This document shows, piece after piece, positions 52,168 through 61,597 of a stretch of DNA of 64,000 nucleotides; the stretch's first letter is position 1; each line of letters begins with the position of its first letter. The notes beneath the pieces are model-generated. The model was not told the origin of the DNA. It did no database searches and worked only from the letters and a program-made list of their open reading frames with translations. The translations under genes were made by a program, and so were the position numbers. Source of the DNA: Gammaproteobacteria bacterium (GTDB lineage Bacteria > Pseudomonadota > Gammaproteobacteria > Pseudomonadales > Pseudohongiellaceae); assembly GCA_002711845.1 (NCBI GenBank), contig PASF01000005.1:62001-126000 (forward strand). Direction: 5' to 3'.

Positions 52168-53014
52168 CGACCTGCGGCGCGATAAGTTTATGCTGACGGG
52201 CCTTGCGCTGGTCACGCTGCCAGGTGCGGTCTGCCCTGGCCTGTATGCGCCGCAGAAACCCGGCGTGGGTGATCAGTGCTTCGCGCAGCGGCTGCCCGGT
52301 GTACAGTTTCACAAAGCGCAGCAAGTCTGTGTGTGTCAGACCGATCTGCAGGCTGGAAAAATACAGCCCGGCGATGTCTTTTTCTATCCAGCGACGGCTG
52401 AGCCGGTCGCGGATCATGGCCCGATGCAGATCAATCACCGACAGCCGGGGGTTCTTCTGCGAGTCTGACTCGGCGTCTGCCTGAACGCCGGGTGGGCAGT
52501 GCAGCAGAAAATGGCAGAGATAAAAGTCCCGGTGGCAGACGCCGTTTTCGTGCAGACGGCGACTGATCCGGGCAACCTCCTCCAGCAATCGGTGTTTGAA
52601 TGCAAACCTTGGGCGCTGCCGTGGCCAGTCGGCACACAGGGTTTCCAGACTGACGGTATTTGCCAGCTCATCGGTTATCAGAAAGGAGTCCCGACGCGCC
52701 GGATTCCAGCCCCGCTCGCCAAAGCCGGCGATGGTCATGGTCGGCACGTCCAGCTCGGTCAGCCGCCTGATCGCCCGCCATTCCTGACGGGCACTGATGA
52801 TGGGCAGGCGACCACTGATCAGATTCTTGATGATCTCCGGCCAGCCAACACCGTGATGGATCTTGATGAAGTATTGGTGGCCGGCAGCCTCGAAGCGCAG
52901 GGTGCGGCGGTTTTTCACCGCGCGAAAGATCTCGCCCTGCAGCTGTTCCGCCGCCGCGAACGGATCCTGTCCCGCCCACAGGGCAGCGATATCGTCACGC
53001 AGATGCACGGTCAT
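52151..53014 (-). CDS. waaP: LPS core heptose(I) kinase
   Basis: A 287-residue kinase that phosphorylates the first heptose of the LPS inner core. It has QYFIKIHHGVGWPEIIKNLISGRLP near residues 47-71, VPTMTIAGFGERGWNP near 90, catalytic loop VCHRDFYLCHFLLH near 163-176 (HRDFY...H) and SVIDLHRAMIR near 195-205. These define the WaaP/RfaP group. GGAGGTGA lies just before ATG 53014; a GTG at 53020 inside the ribosome site is rejected. It overlaps waaG by 20 nt and the second kinase by 17 nt. Confidence 0.93.
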   Translation of the reverse strand: MTVHLRDDIAALWAGQDPFAAAEQLQGEIFRAVKNRRTLRFEAAGHQYFIKIHHGVGWPEIIKNLISGRLPIISARQEWRAIRRLTELDVPTMTIAGFGERGWNPARRDSFLITDELANTVSLETLCADWPRQRPRFAFKHRLLEEVARISRRLHENGVCHRDFYLCHFLLHCPPGVQADAESDSQKNPRLSVIDLHRAMIRDRLSRRWIEKDIAGLYFSSLQIGLTHTDLLRFVKLYTGQPLREALITHAGFLRRIQARADRTWQRDQRKARQHKLIAPQVDDEGR

Positions 53015-54161
53015 TATCACCTCCGTGTTGGCGCCCGGGCCCGGCCTGCACCACCTGTTCGATCACCGCCAGCGCCCGGTCTGCCAGACCAAACAGATCC
53101 ACTTTCTGGGCATAGGCCAGGCCCTTGCGCTGCCAGCTGGCACGATCAGAGGAGATCAGCATTTCATGCAGGCGTGCATTCAGATCCTTTTGTGCAAAGG
53201 GTGACGGGCACACCTGGCCGGCACCCGCATCCGTGACATGGAACGCATACCCGCAGGTGTCTGTGGTCAGCACCGGCAGCCCGTTGATCACCGCTTCCAG
53301 CAGCGTATAACCGGCGCTTTCGCTCAACGCCGGGTGCAGCAGCAGATCACATCCCTGCAGGAACCTGGGGACATCATCGCGTCCGCCAAGAAATTCGATG
53401 CGGTGTGCAATGCCTAGGCGCTCTGCCAGACGCTGATAGCGGCCCGGCTTGTCCTGCCCGACGATGAAGAAGCGGGTTCTGCTGCGCAGTGCGGCAGGCA
53501 GGGCGGCTAGCGCCCGCAGGGAGCGGTCCAGGCCTTTAACACGGAACCCCGAACCAATCTGCAGGACCGCATATTCATCATCCCGCACGGCAAACTGCTG
53601 CCGGAACGCCGCCCGGGTCGCCGACGCATCTGCACCCGGCAGGCGGTCCCGGTCCAGGCCCGGCGGCAGTCGGTGCAGGCGGTGTTCACAACCCGGGTAG
53701 TGGGCAGTGAAATCCTGTTGCTGCCGCGGCGACAGCAGCATCACCGTGGTCGTGCTGTCAGCACCAAACACCGCCTGTTCCTGACGCATAAAGTGACGGT
53801 AGCGCGGCAGCAATCGCGTGACAAAGCGGCGCTCGCGGCGCATCCGCTCAGCGAAACAGGGGTCAGCGGCAAAGTAAACATCCAGGCCCGGCATCTTGCT
53901 GAAGCCCACCACGGCCGCCACCGGGTTTTGCCGGAGGGCAGCCCCCACCCACTCGGTATAGCGTTGATACATGACATGCCGTGACAGCGCACTGACCGGT
54001 ACTCTGATCACGGTCATGCCGTCCGGGATATCGCCCTGCCACTTAAGGCAGTAGACGCGCACCTGATAGCCAGCCGCGAGGCAGCGACGGGCAATACGCA
54101 TGAAGTCGCGTTGCTGGCCACCGTAGGGGAAGTACTGATAAATCAGCAAGGCCAGCGTCAT
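52995..54161 (-). CDS. waaG: LPS core glycosyltransferase family 4 (WaaG-type)
   Basis: A 388-residue GT-B glycosyltransferase that adds the first outer-core sugar to heptose II. The N-terminal nucleotide-sugar acceptor side shows YQYFPYGGQQRDFMRIA near residues 8-24, and VVGFSKMPGLDVYFAADPCF near 84-103 matches WaaG. The donor side has GSGFRVKGLDRSLRALAAL near 203 and LHPALSESAGYTLLEAVINGLPVLTTDTCGY near 290-320 (Ex7E). ATG 54161 overlaps waaC by 4 nt. The C-terminal tail is basic and Gly/Gln-rich. Confidence 0.92.
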   Translation of the reverse strand: MTLALLIYQYFPYGGQQRDFMRIARRCLAAGYQVRVYCLKWQGDIPDGMTVIRVPVSALSRHVMYQRYTEWVGAALRQNPVAAVVGFSKMPGLDVYFAADPCFAERMRRERRFVTRLLPRYRHFMRQEQAVFGADSTTTVMLLSPRQQQDFTAHYPGCEHRLHRLPPGLDRDRLPGADASATRAAFRQQFAVRDDEYAVLQIGSGFRVKGLDRSLRALAALPAALRSRTRFFIVGQDKPGRYQRLAERLGIAHRIEFLGGRDDVPRFLQGCDLLLHPALSESAGYTLLEAVINGLPVLTTDTCGYAFHVTDAGAGQVCPSPFAQKDLNARLHEMLISSDRASWQRKGLAYAQKVDLFGLADRALAVIEQVVQAGPGRQHGGDNDRASA

Positions 54162-55273
54162 GGCAGGTCTCCGGCCCCGGCCGTGGTGGCAGCCGCCTGA
54201 CTGATCATACGCTGCAAATGACTCAGCACCTCGCCCGGCGGCGAGGCTCGATAGCAGGCCGGCGTTACCACAAAACTCTCGCCATTGCTGAGGGTGTCGG
54301 TCAGTGGCTGGCCCTGATAGTGGCAGTGTTTACGCATGCAGGGCGAGCACGGCAGGTCCGATTTCAACTGCAACTGATGATAACCAAAGGTACCCGATAA
54401 AAAGGGATTCGTGGCCCCGTATATGGAAACCGTGGGACGGTTGAGTGCTGCAGCCAGATGCCCCAGGCCGGTGTCCACCGCGACGACACCGTCACTGGCA
54501 GCCAGCTCCCCGGCCAGCGAGCTCAACGACATGCGCGGCAAGACTGTCACACCCGGCAGATCCTGTGCCACGCTGACTGCCCTGGCTTCCTCATCGGATG
54601 TGCCCCAGGGCAGCTTCACGCGATAACCCGCGCCCGTGGCCAGCTGTGCCAGTTCACGCCAGTAGAGCTCGGGCCAGTGCTTGCTGTCCCAGGTGGTGCC
54701 GTGCAGAAACATCAACGTCGGCGCCACATCAGCAGACGCGTCAGCCACCCGGCCGGTCGTACGTTCAACCTCTCGCACCCTGATGCCGTAGTTCAGGGCA
54801 TTGGCGTCAAAGCCGTAGCCCAGGGATTTGGCAAACAGCTGGCGAACCCGCTGCACGGCATGATCGGCCCTGGGCACGTCATGACGCTGCTGGTACAACC
54901 AGCTCGCCGCCGGCTCCTTGATGCTGTGTTTGTCCAGCCCGGCAATCGGGCCACGCGCCTGGCGACAGACAATGGCACTTTTTAGCAGGCCCTGCGCATC
55001 AATGATCAGGTCATAACGATTCTGCTTCAGCTGTTGCCGGAAGCGCCGTACTTCGCCCCCCAGCAGGTTCTGCCACGCGTTTTTACGCCAGCGCCGGATC
55101 GCCACCGGAATCACCCGGCCAACAGCCGGATGCCAGGACGGTATCTCCGCGAAAGCCTCTTCCACCACCCAGTCGATCGTCAGCCCCGGTATGGCGCGAG
55201 CGGCATCGCTGACGGCCGGCAACGTGTGGATGATGTCGCCGAGCGACGAGGTTTTTACAATCAGTATGTGCAA
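54158..55273 (-). CDS. waaC: LPS heptosyltransferase I
   Basis: A 371-residue GT9 enzyme that transfers the first heptose from ADP-heptose to Kdo. Family landmarks are ILIVKTSSLGDIIHTLPA near residues 3-20, YDLIIDAQGLLKSA near 90, FLHGTTWDSKHWP near 187-199, and VDTGLGHLAAALNRPTVSIYGATNP near 262-286 with the sugar-nucleotide loop. The start is TTG 55273 (LHILIVKTS), with GGAAA about 9 nt ahead. Longer in-frame starts carry no conserved sequence and overlap waaF. The stop overlaps waaG as ATGA. waaF ends 26 nt upstream. Confidence 0.92.
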   Translation of the reverse strand: MHILIVKTSSLGDIIHTLPAVSDAARAIPGLTIDWVVEEAFAEIPSWHPAVGRVIPVAIRRWRKNAWQNLLGGEVRRFRQQLKQNRYDLIIDAQGLLKSAIVCRQARGPIAGLDKHSIKEPAASWLYQQRHDVPRADHAVQRVRQLFAKSLGYGFDANALNYGIRVREVERTTGRVADASADVAPTLMFLHGTTWDSKHWPELYWRELAQLATGAGYRVKLPWGTSDEEARAVSVAQDLPGVTVLPRMSLSSLAGELAASDGVVAVDTGLGHLAAALNRPTVSIYGATNPFLSGTFGYHQLQLKSDLPCSPCMRKHCHYQGQPLTDTLSNGESFVVTPACYRASPPGEVLSHLQRMISQAAATTAGAGDLP

Positions 55274-55299
55274 AACAGCGTTTCCATGTATGTCCCTGT

Positions 55300-56379
55300 C
55301 TAGATTGACCGGGTTGCGATCAGCGGCTGCGCCAGACGCTGCAGCGCCTCGATAACGCGCGCCGGGGTCAGTTCTGTCAGGCACCTTTTGTGACCAAGCG
55401 GACAGGTGCGCTTGAAACACGGACGGCATTCGATATCGGTGAACAGCAATTCTACCCGATCTGTCAGCGGCGGCGTGAATCCGGGTGATGTAGAGCCATA
55501 GACTGCGACCACCGGCCGGTGCAGTGCCGCCGCGATATGCATGAGGCCGGAATCATTACTGACCACGGCATCCACCACCGACAGCAGGTCTATCGCCTGT
55601 GCCAGCGATGTGCGCCCGGCCAGGTTGTGACAGCGCTGGCGCAGGGACGTATCCAGCTGTCCGACAATATCGTCGGTCACGGCACGGTCCTTGGCTGAGC
55701 CGAACAGCCAGACCTGGCCGCCGGCGTGCAGGTGCGCACGGGCCACTGCGGCGTAGTGCGCCGCCGGCCATTGTTTGGCATCACCGAATTCCGCCCCGGG
55801 ACACAGCGCCAGAATCCCCGGCGCACGGGCCAACCCGAAAGCCTGCATGGCGGCGGCCACCTGAGCCGGATCGGACTTGAGTTGCGGCACGGGCAGCGGG
55901 TCGGGCAAGGCGGATGGTAACGCTGCATCGGCCGGCAACGCCAGCGCGACAAAGCGCTGCACCATCAATGGCAGCTGCGCCGGCGCCAGCACCCGGCTAT
56001 CATTGAGTATCCAGCTGCGCATTTCGCCACGCCAGCCGGTCCGCAGGGGAATGCCCGCAAACCAGGGCACCAGCGCCGACTTGAACGAGTTGGGCAACAG
56101 CAGGGTCTGATCGTAATGATTGGCGCGCAGCGACCTGCCCAGCGCATACCGGCGCCGCAACCCCAGTTCGCCGTGGGCAAATGGCAGATCAATGGCCAGC
56201 GAGACCTCAGGCATGCGATCCAGCAGAGGGCGGCTCCACGATGGCGCCAGCACATCAATGTCCGCATCCGGATGCTGTGCCTTCAGGGTGATGAACAATG
56301 ATTGCGCCATAACCATGTCGCCGACCCATGACGGGCCGACCACCAGAATGCGCTTGGGTGATGCAGCGTTACGCGTCAT
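55300..56379 (-). CDS. waaF: LPS heptosyltransferase II
   Basis: A 359-residue GT9 enzyme adding the second heptose. Features are ILVVGPSWVGDMVMAQSLF near residues 11-28, LLPNSFKSALVPWFAGIPLRTGWRGE near 98-123, LCPGAEFGDAKQWPAAHYAAVA near 190, SNDSGLMHIAAALHRPVVAVYGSTSP near 270, and the C-terminal ECRPCFKRTCPLGHKRCL typical of RfaF. ATG 56379 lies inside the end of glnE (11 nt overlap), making it translationally linked to nitrogen-control glnE. Longer starts within glnE are rejected. Confidence 0.94.
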   Translation of the reverse strand: MTRNAASPKRILVVGPSWVGDMVMAQSLFITLKAQHPDADIDVLAPSWSRPLLDRMPEVSLAIDLPFAHGELGLRRRYALGRSLRANHYDQTLLLPNSFKSALVPWFAGIPLRTGWRGEMRSWILNDSRVLAPAQLPLMVQRFVALALPADAALPSALPDPLPVPQLKSDPAQVAAAMQAFGLARAPGILALCPGAEFGDAKQWPAAHYAAVARAHLHAGGQVWLFGSAKDRAVTDDIVGQLDTSLRQRCHNLAGRTSLAQAIDLLSVVDAVVSNDSGLMHIAAALHRPVVAVYGSTSPGFTPPLTDRVELLFTDIECRPCFKRTCPLGHKRCLTELTPARVIEALQRLAQPLIATRSI

Positions 56380-59300
56380 AGTCGGAGAATACCTTATGCC
56401 ACAGCCGGGTGACATCCGCCCGCCGCGCCGCCAGCGGCGCCAGTGCGTCCGTGATCGCCTGGTCATGGGCCTGCGACTCCGGACCGGACTCAGTGTACTG
56501 CAGCGCAAATTCATGCAGCGTTCCGCGCAGCGCCAGATAGGCCTGGGTCAGGCTGTCGATGTCTGCCGGCGACAGGACACCGCAGCCGACCGCAGCTTCC
56601 AGTATCCTGATATTGTCAGAATAGGTAAGCAGGGCCGGGCAGTCGTTCGACGCAGACAGCACAAAAAACTGGACCATAAACTCAATATCAACGATACCGC
56701 CTTCACCCTGCTTGATCACAAACGGCGGCTGCGAGGCGCCGCGGCCAGCCTTGCGCGTCAGCTCTTCGCGCATGCGCTTGCGCATGCTGATGACATCGCT
56801 GGCCAGTGCTGCCGTGTCGCGGGGCTGTGACAGAATGCGCGCCCGCAGTGCTTCGTACTCGGCGGCCATGGCCGCGGATCCGGCGACGGCGCGCGAGCGC
56901 ACCAGCGCCTGCTGCTCCCAGGTCCACGCCTCCTTCTGCTGATACTGTTCAAACGCCGGCAGTGTGCTGACCAGCAAGCCGGATTCACCCGATGGCCGCA
57001 GCCGCATGTCCACTTCGTACAACTTGCCTGACATGGTATGCGTACCCAGCATGGTGATCACACGCTGCGCCATGCGCGTGTAGAACTCACGGCTGTTGAT
57101 GCTTTTCTGGCCCTCGGCCGCTACCGTGTCTTCATCCAGGGCACCGTCATGCAGAAACACCAGATCCAGATCGGAAATGTAACTCAGCTCGATGCCGCCC
57201 AGCTTGCCATACGCCACCGTGACAAAATCCATATGACCGTGGTCACCACGCTGGTTGACCGGATAACCATGCTTGCGCACCAGGTGCTGCCAGCACAGCG
57301 CCAGCACCTGCTCCAGCACCGCCTCGGCAGTAAAGGTGAGATAGTCACTGACCTTCATGACGGTCATGGTGCCGGTAATCTGTGCGGCGGCCACCTGCAG
57401 GGTATGCGACAGCTTGAAGTAGCGCAGGTACTCCATCTGCTCTTCAAAGCTGTCTTCGCCCAGTCGCAGCAGCCCCTGCGCCAGTTCGGCCTGCAGTGCG
57501 GATTTCTCCGGCGGTTTTTCCATCACCGTCAACAGCTCGTCAAGCAGCACAGGGTGCTTGCTGATAAACTCGGCCACAAACGGACTGGCAGTACACAGGC
57601 GGACAAACTGTTTCATGGCGCCCGGGTTCTCGGACAGCAGAACAATATAGGCCGTGCGCCGCGCCACCGCCTCCACCATCTTCATGACCCGGGTAAAGCC
57701 GACGCTGGGTGTTTTTTCCGTCGCCAGCGTAGCCAGCAGCAATGGCATGAAGCGCGCGAAGCGTGTGCGACTTTCAGCCGGCAGGGTCTGGAACACCTTT
57801 TCCTTGCGGAAGGTCAGCAGCTCCTGCCAGGTCTGCCCGGCGGCCTCATAGCCGAGGCCCTCGAGCAGCGCCACCGCGGCCTGTTCGTTGAGCTCCTGCT
57901 GCCACAGCGCCTGCAGCTCATCGTCGTCCACATCGTGCCGGCTGGCATCATCGTCGTCTTCATCACTGTGAATAACATCGGTGAAATGCTGACGCACAAT
58001 GTCACGATGCTGTTCCAGAACCGACAGCAGCGCTGACCAGTCGGCATGTTTCACATCGGGCACGGCCATCGCCACCGCCACACGCAACTGCTCCTGCTGC
58101 GCCGCGGGCAATGACTGCGTCTGTTTATTGGCGAAACCCTGCAGCTTGTGCTCCAGGTCGCGAAGGAAGCTGTAGGAGTTGCGCAGCGCCTGCACCGTTT
58201 CTGCAGGCAGGTACTGTCCCTCGCGCAACACGTCCATGGCGTCGTACAAGGAAGTCTGTTGCAGCCGTTTGTCGCGCCCGCCGTGCACCATCTGCAGCGC
58301 CTGTATGACAAACTCGACCTCACGAATGCCGCCGGCGCCGAGTTTGATGTCCTGATTCATGCCTTTCTTGCGCACCTGTTTGTTGATCTGCTGCTTCATG
58401 CTGCGCAGCGCCTCAAACGCGGAGAAATCCAGGTAACGCCGGTAGCTGAACGGCCGCAGGCGCTGCATCAGCTCCGCTCCTGCGGCCTTGTCGCCGGCCA
58501 CAGTGCGCGCCTTGATCATGGCATAGCGCTCCCAGTCCCGGCCCTGGGACTGGTAATAGTTCTCCATGGCATCAAAGCTGCACACCAGCACGCCTTCACT
58601 GCCGTATGGGCGCAGTCGCATGTCGACACGGAACACAAAGCCGTCGGCAGTGACCGCATCCAGCGCGTCCACCAGTTGCTGACCCAGACGCAGAAAGAAC
58701 TGCTGACAACTGACGCCTTTGTCGGTCTCACCCGCTTCGGGATAGGCAAAGATCAGGTCGATATCGGAGGACAGGTTCAGCTCCGAGGCGCCGAGCTTGC
58801 CCATGCCCAGCACCACCAGCTGCTGGGGCTGCCCCGAACGCTCGCCGACCGGCTCACCGTGCGCCTGCACCGCCCAGCGATGCAGTTGCTGCAGGGTGAC
58901 ATCCAGACAGGCCTCAGCCAGCGCCGACACCTCGCCAGCGGTTTCCCGCACCGACGACAGTTTGCAGACATCACGCCAGATCAGCCTTAACATCTGCCGC
59001 TGCTGAAACTGACGCAGCCCCGATTTCAGTGCCGCCTCGTCAGGCTGTGCCCGTCGCTCAGGCTGTTCCAGTCGCTCAGGCTGCTCAAACAGACCGGCCA
59101 GGGCCTGCTGTAGCTGTTGTGCGTAGTCATCCCTGATCAGGTGCAGCAGCTCGTTACTCGCCACCAGTTGTACCAGCAGCGCCGGTTGTTCTATGCAGAG
59201 ATTGGCCGCGTAGTCGCTGGCCGCCCAGACCAGCGCCATCTGCTCCGCCAGGCGCCCCTGCTGCGCCAGCAATTCAGGCAACCCTGATGGTGCCTCGTGC

Positions 59301-59407
59301 TCACGCTCCAGCAGCCGTTGCCAGTATCGGTCGATAACCGGCTTGAGCGCGTCGGGCAGGTGGTCGCAAGGCAGATGATCTAAAGCGGGGCTGGCGTTGT
59401 CGGGCAT
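56369..59407 (-). CDS. glnE: Glutamine synthetase adenylyltransferase/deadenylylase
   Basis: A 1012-residue bifunctional enzyme that attaches AMP to, or removes it from, glutamine synthetase in response to nitrogen state via PII. The N-terminal half is the adenylyl-removing domain, with GKLGASELNLSSDIDLIF near residues 172-189 and VDMRLRPYGSEG near 228. The C-terminal half is the adenylyltransferase with GKLGGIELSYISDLDLVFLHD near 725 and VDMRLRPSGESG near 788. ATG 59407 (MPDNASPAL) has AAGGA close by; an alternative ATG at 59479 adds 24 poorly conserved residues. The first third contains a small EQPER repeat. Confidence 0.94.
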   Translation of the reverse strand: MPDNASPALDHLPCDHLPDALKPVIDRYWQRLLEREHEAPSGLPELLAQQGRLAEQMALVWAASDYAANLCIEQPALLVQLVASNELLHLIRDDYAQQLQQALAGLFEQPERLEQPERRAQPDEAALKSGLRQFQQRQMLRLIWRDVCKLSSVRETAGEVSALAEACLDVTLQQLHRWAVQAHGEPVGERSGQPQQLVVLGMGKLGASELNLSSDIDLIFAYPEAGETDKGVSCQQFFLRLGQQLVDALDAVTADGFVFRVDMRLRPYGSEGVLVCSFDAMENYYQSQGRDWERYAMIKARTVAGDKAAGAELMQRLRPFSYRRYLDFSAFEALRSMKQQINKQVRKKGMNQDIKLGAGGIREVEFVIQALQMVHGGRDKRLQQTSLYDAMDVLREGQYLPAETVQALRNSYSFLRDLEHKLQGFANKQTQSLPAAQQEQLRVAVAMAVPDVKHADWSALLSVLEQHRDIVRQHFTDVIHSDEDDDDASRHDVDDDELQALWQQELNEQAAVALLEGLGYEAAGQTWQELLTFRKEKVFQTLPAESRTRFARFMPLLLATLATEKTPSVGFTRVMKMVEAVARRTAYIVLLSENPGAMKQFVRLCTASPFVAEFISKHPVLLDELLTVMEKPPEKSALQAELAQGLLRLGEDSFEEQMEYLRYFKLSHTLQVAAAQITGTMTVMKVSDYLTFTAEAVLEQVLALCWQHLVRKHGYPVNQRGDHGHMDFVTVAYGKLGGIELSYISDLDLVFLHDGALDEDTVAAEGQKSINSREFYTRMAQRVITMLGTHTMSGKLYEVDMRLRPSGESGLLVSTLPAFEQYQQKEAWTWEQQALVRSRAVAGSAAMAAEYEALRARILSQPRDTAALASDVISMRKRMREELTRKAGRGASQPPFVIKQGEGGIVDIEFMVQFFVLSASNDCPALLTYSDNIRILEAAVGCGVLSPADIDSLTQAYLALRGTLHEFALQYTESGPESQAHDQAITDALAPLAARRADVTRLWHKVFSDYDA
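59041..59094. repeat. Triplicated 18-bp repeat inside glnE
   Basis: Three tandem units beginning CAGGCTG at 59041, 59059 and 59077 (the third degenerating after 8 bp) encode, on the minus strand, EQPERLEQPERRAQPDEA in the linker between two helices of the adenylyl-removing domain. The units keep the frame. This is a likely slipped-strand expansion. Confidence 0.7.
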
Positions 59408-59563
59408 GAGTTCCTTGGGGTGGACACGACCGAACGAAGCGGGCGAGTCCGTGTCACGGGTTCCGGGGTTTACTGTCATACTTAGCCCGATAAGTTTATA
59501 CTGCAGCGCCTCAAATACAAGCCGCAGACGCCCGTGCGCGGCGCATCCAGGACGTTCATTGTT

Positions 59564-61510
59564 ATGCTGCTGTTCCGACTCAACAATCTCTCTCTCGCGT
59601 TTGGCGACCAGCCGCTGCTCGACCAGGTCAACCTGACCATCCACAAAGGCGAACGTATCGGTATTCTGGGACAGAACGGCGCTGGCAAATCCACCTTCAT
59701 GAAGGTGTTGATGGGCCAGATCGTGCCTGACAGCGGCGAACTGTGGCGTGCCGAGAGCATCAAGGTGGCCTATCTGGACCAGAGCCTGCCGGCGCAGGAC
59801 GAACAGACCATCTACGACTATATCGCCAATGGCCTGGAGGGCCTGGGGATCGTGCTGGCCCGCTACCATGCGCTGACGCATGATGAAAACCTGGACTGGG
59901 GCGACGAAAAGAACATGCATGAGCTGTCGGCGCTGCAGAAACAGATTGAAGAACGCGACGGCTGGGCATTCGAGCACAAGATCGAAGGCATGCTGGACAT
60001 TCTCAACCTGCCGGCCGACGCGCGCATGAAAACCCTGTCCGGCGGCAGCCGTCGCCGCGCCGCACTGGGCCGGGCGCTGATCAGCGACCCCGACCTGCTG
60101 ATGCTCGACGAACCCACCAACCACCTCGACATCCCCACGATCGAGTGGCTGGAGAAGGCAATCAGGGATTTTCGCGGCGCCATCCTGGTGATCACCCACG
60201 ATCGGCACTTTTTGCAGCAGATCAGCAACCGCATTATCGAATTGGACCGCGGCCATGTGCGTAGCTGGGACTACGGTTATGAAAGCTTCCTCGAATTCCG
60301 CGACCAACAGCTGGAAGCCGAAGAAAAGGCCAATGCCGAATTCGACAAAAAACTGGCCGACGAAGAGCGCTGGATACGCCAGGGCGTCAAGGCGAGGCGC
60401 ACACGCAATGAAGGCCGGGTGCGGGCACTGGAAAAAATGCGCGAGGAGCGCAGTCAGCGGCGTGAACAGACCGGCAAGGCCAAGTTCGGCCTGGAACAGG
60501 GCAGCAGCTCAGGCAAGATTGTGGTGGAAGCCAACAACCTGACCCACGGTTATGACAAACCCATTCTGAAGAACTTCTCCACCAAGATTCTGCGCGGCGA
60601 CCGGGTCGGTTTTATCGGCGCCAACGGCAGCGGCAAGACCACACTGCTGCGCATTCTGCTGGGCGAGACCCAGCCCGATGCTGGCGACCTCAAACTGGGC
60701 ACCAACCTGGAGATCCTGTATTTCGACCAGCTACGCAACAAACTCGATCCGGAGGCCACGGTGATCGACAACCTTGCCGAAGGTCGCGAGTTCATTGAAA
60801 TAAATGGTAAAAACCGGCACGTCATCAGCTATCTGCAGGATTTCCTGTTCCCACCCAAACGCACGCGACAGCCGGTCAAGTCACTGTCCGGCGGTGAACA
60901 GAACCGCCTGATCCTGGCCAAACTGTTCAGCAAACCAGCCAACCTGATTGTGCTCGACGAACCGACCAATGACCTGGACATGGAAACCCTGGAGCTGCTG
61001 GAGGAATTGCTGCTGGAATTCACCGGCACCCTGCTGGTGGTCAGCCACGACCGGAAGTTTCTCGACAACGTCATCACCAACTGCATCGTGTTTGAAGCCC
61101 CGGGCGTGGTGAAAGAGTACGTGGGCGGTTACCAGGACTGGCTGAACCAGGGTGGCAAAATGATGTCCTTTGAGGACGCGCCGTCGGAGGCCAAAGCGGC
61201 CGCAGAAAAGGCAGCGGCCCCTGCGACCCGTGACGCGCCTGCTGCAGCGGGTAAAGAGCCTTCAGCGGGCAAAGAGCCTGCAGCAACCAGGAAACCATCC
61301 TATAAAGAGCAGCGTGAGCTCGAACAGGTCACCCGGGACATCGAAAAAACCGAGGCCGCGATCGCCGACATGACCCGGGCCATGGAAGACCCCGGTTTTT
61401 ACGAGCAGCCACCGGCCGAGGTGCAGAAGAAACTGCAGGCACTGGCCTCACAACAGGATACACTGGACAAGCTGTTTGAGCGCTGGGCTGAGCTGGAAGG
61501 CGGCAGCTGA
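59564..61510 (+). CDS. uup: ABC-F ATPase, Uup type
   Basis: A 648-residue cytosolic ABC-F protein with two ATPase domains and no membrane part. Such proteins act on ribosomes or on DNA recombination intermediates; Uup affects excision of transposons and ribosome assembly. Domain 1 has GQNGAGKST near residue 36, LSGGSRRRAAL near 157 and LMLDEPTNHLD near 177. Domain 2 has GANGSGKTT near 353, LSGGEQNRLIL near 443 and LIVLDEPTNDLD near 463. A Lys/Ala/Pro linker leads to a C-terminal coiled coil (about 575-648), the hallmark of Uup. ATG 59564 is chosen over longer starts. Confidence 0.94.
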   Translation: MLLFRLNNLSLAFGDQPLLDQVNLTIHKGERIGILGQNGAGKSTFMKVLMGQIVPDSGELWRAESIKVAYLDQSLPAQDEQTIYDYIANGLEGLGIVLARYHALTHDENLDWGDEKNMHELSALQKQIEERDGWAFEHKIEGMLDILNLPADARMKTLSGGSRRRAALGRALISDPDLLMLDEPTNHLDIPTIEWLEKAIRDFRGAILVITHDRHFLQQISNRIIELDRGHVRSWDYGYESFLEFRDQQLEAEEKANAEFDKKLADEERWIRQGVKARRTRNEGRVRALEKMREERSQRREQTGKAKFGLEQGSSSGKIVVEANNLTHGYDKPILKNFSTKILRGDRVGFIGANGSGKTTLLRILLGETQPDAGDLKLGTNLEILYFDQLRNKLDPEATVIDNLAEGREFIEINGKNRHVISYLQDFLFPPKRTRQPVKSLSGGEQNRLILAKLFSKPANLIVLDEPTNDLDMETLELLEELLLEFTGTLLVVSHDRKFLDNVITNCIVFEAPGVVKEYVGGYQDWLNQGGKMMSFEDAPSEAKAAAEKAAAPATRDAPAAAGKEPSAGKEPAATRKPSYKEQRELEQVTRDIEKTEAAIADMTRAMEDPGFYEQPPAEVQKKLQALASQQDTLDKLFERWAELEGGS

Positions 61511-61597
61511 GTCGAAAAATGCCATAAGATAGAACTGTTTTGATCGCAAGTCCGTAACAACAACACCCAACGGATGGCCCCCCAGGCTGGAGATATC

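Noticed and set aside
59480-60307. Extended glnE frame (1312 codons)
   Set aside because: The extra codons run antisense through uup, have no GlnE similarity and would block the divergent promoter.
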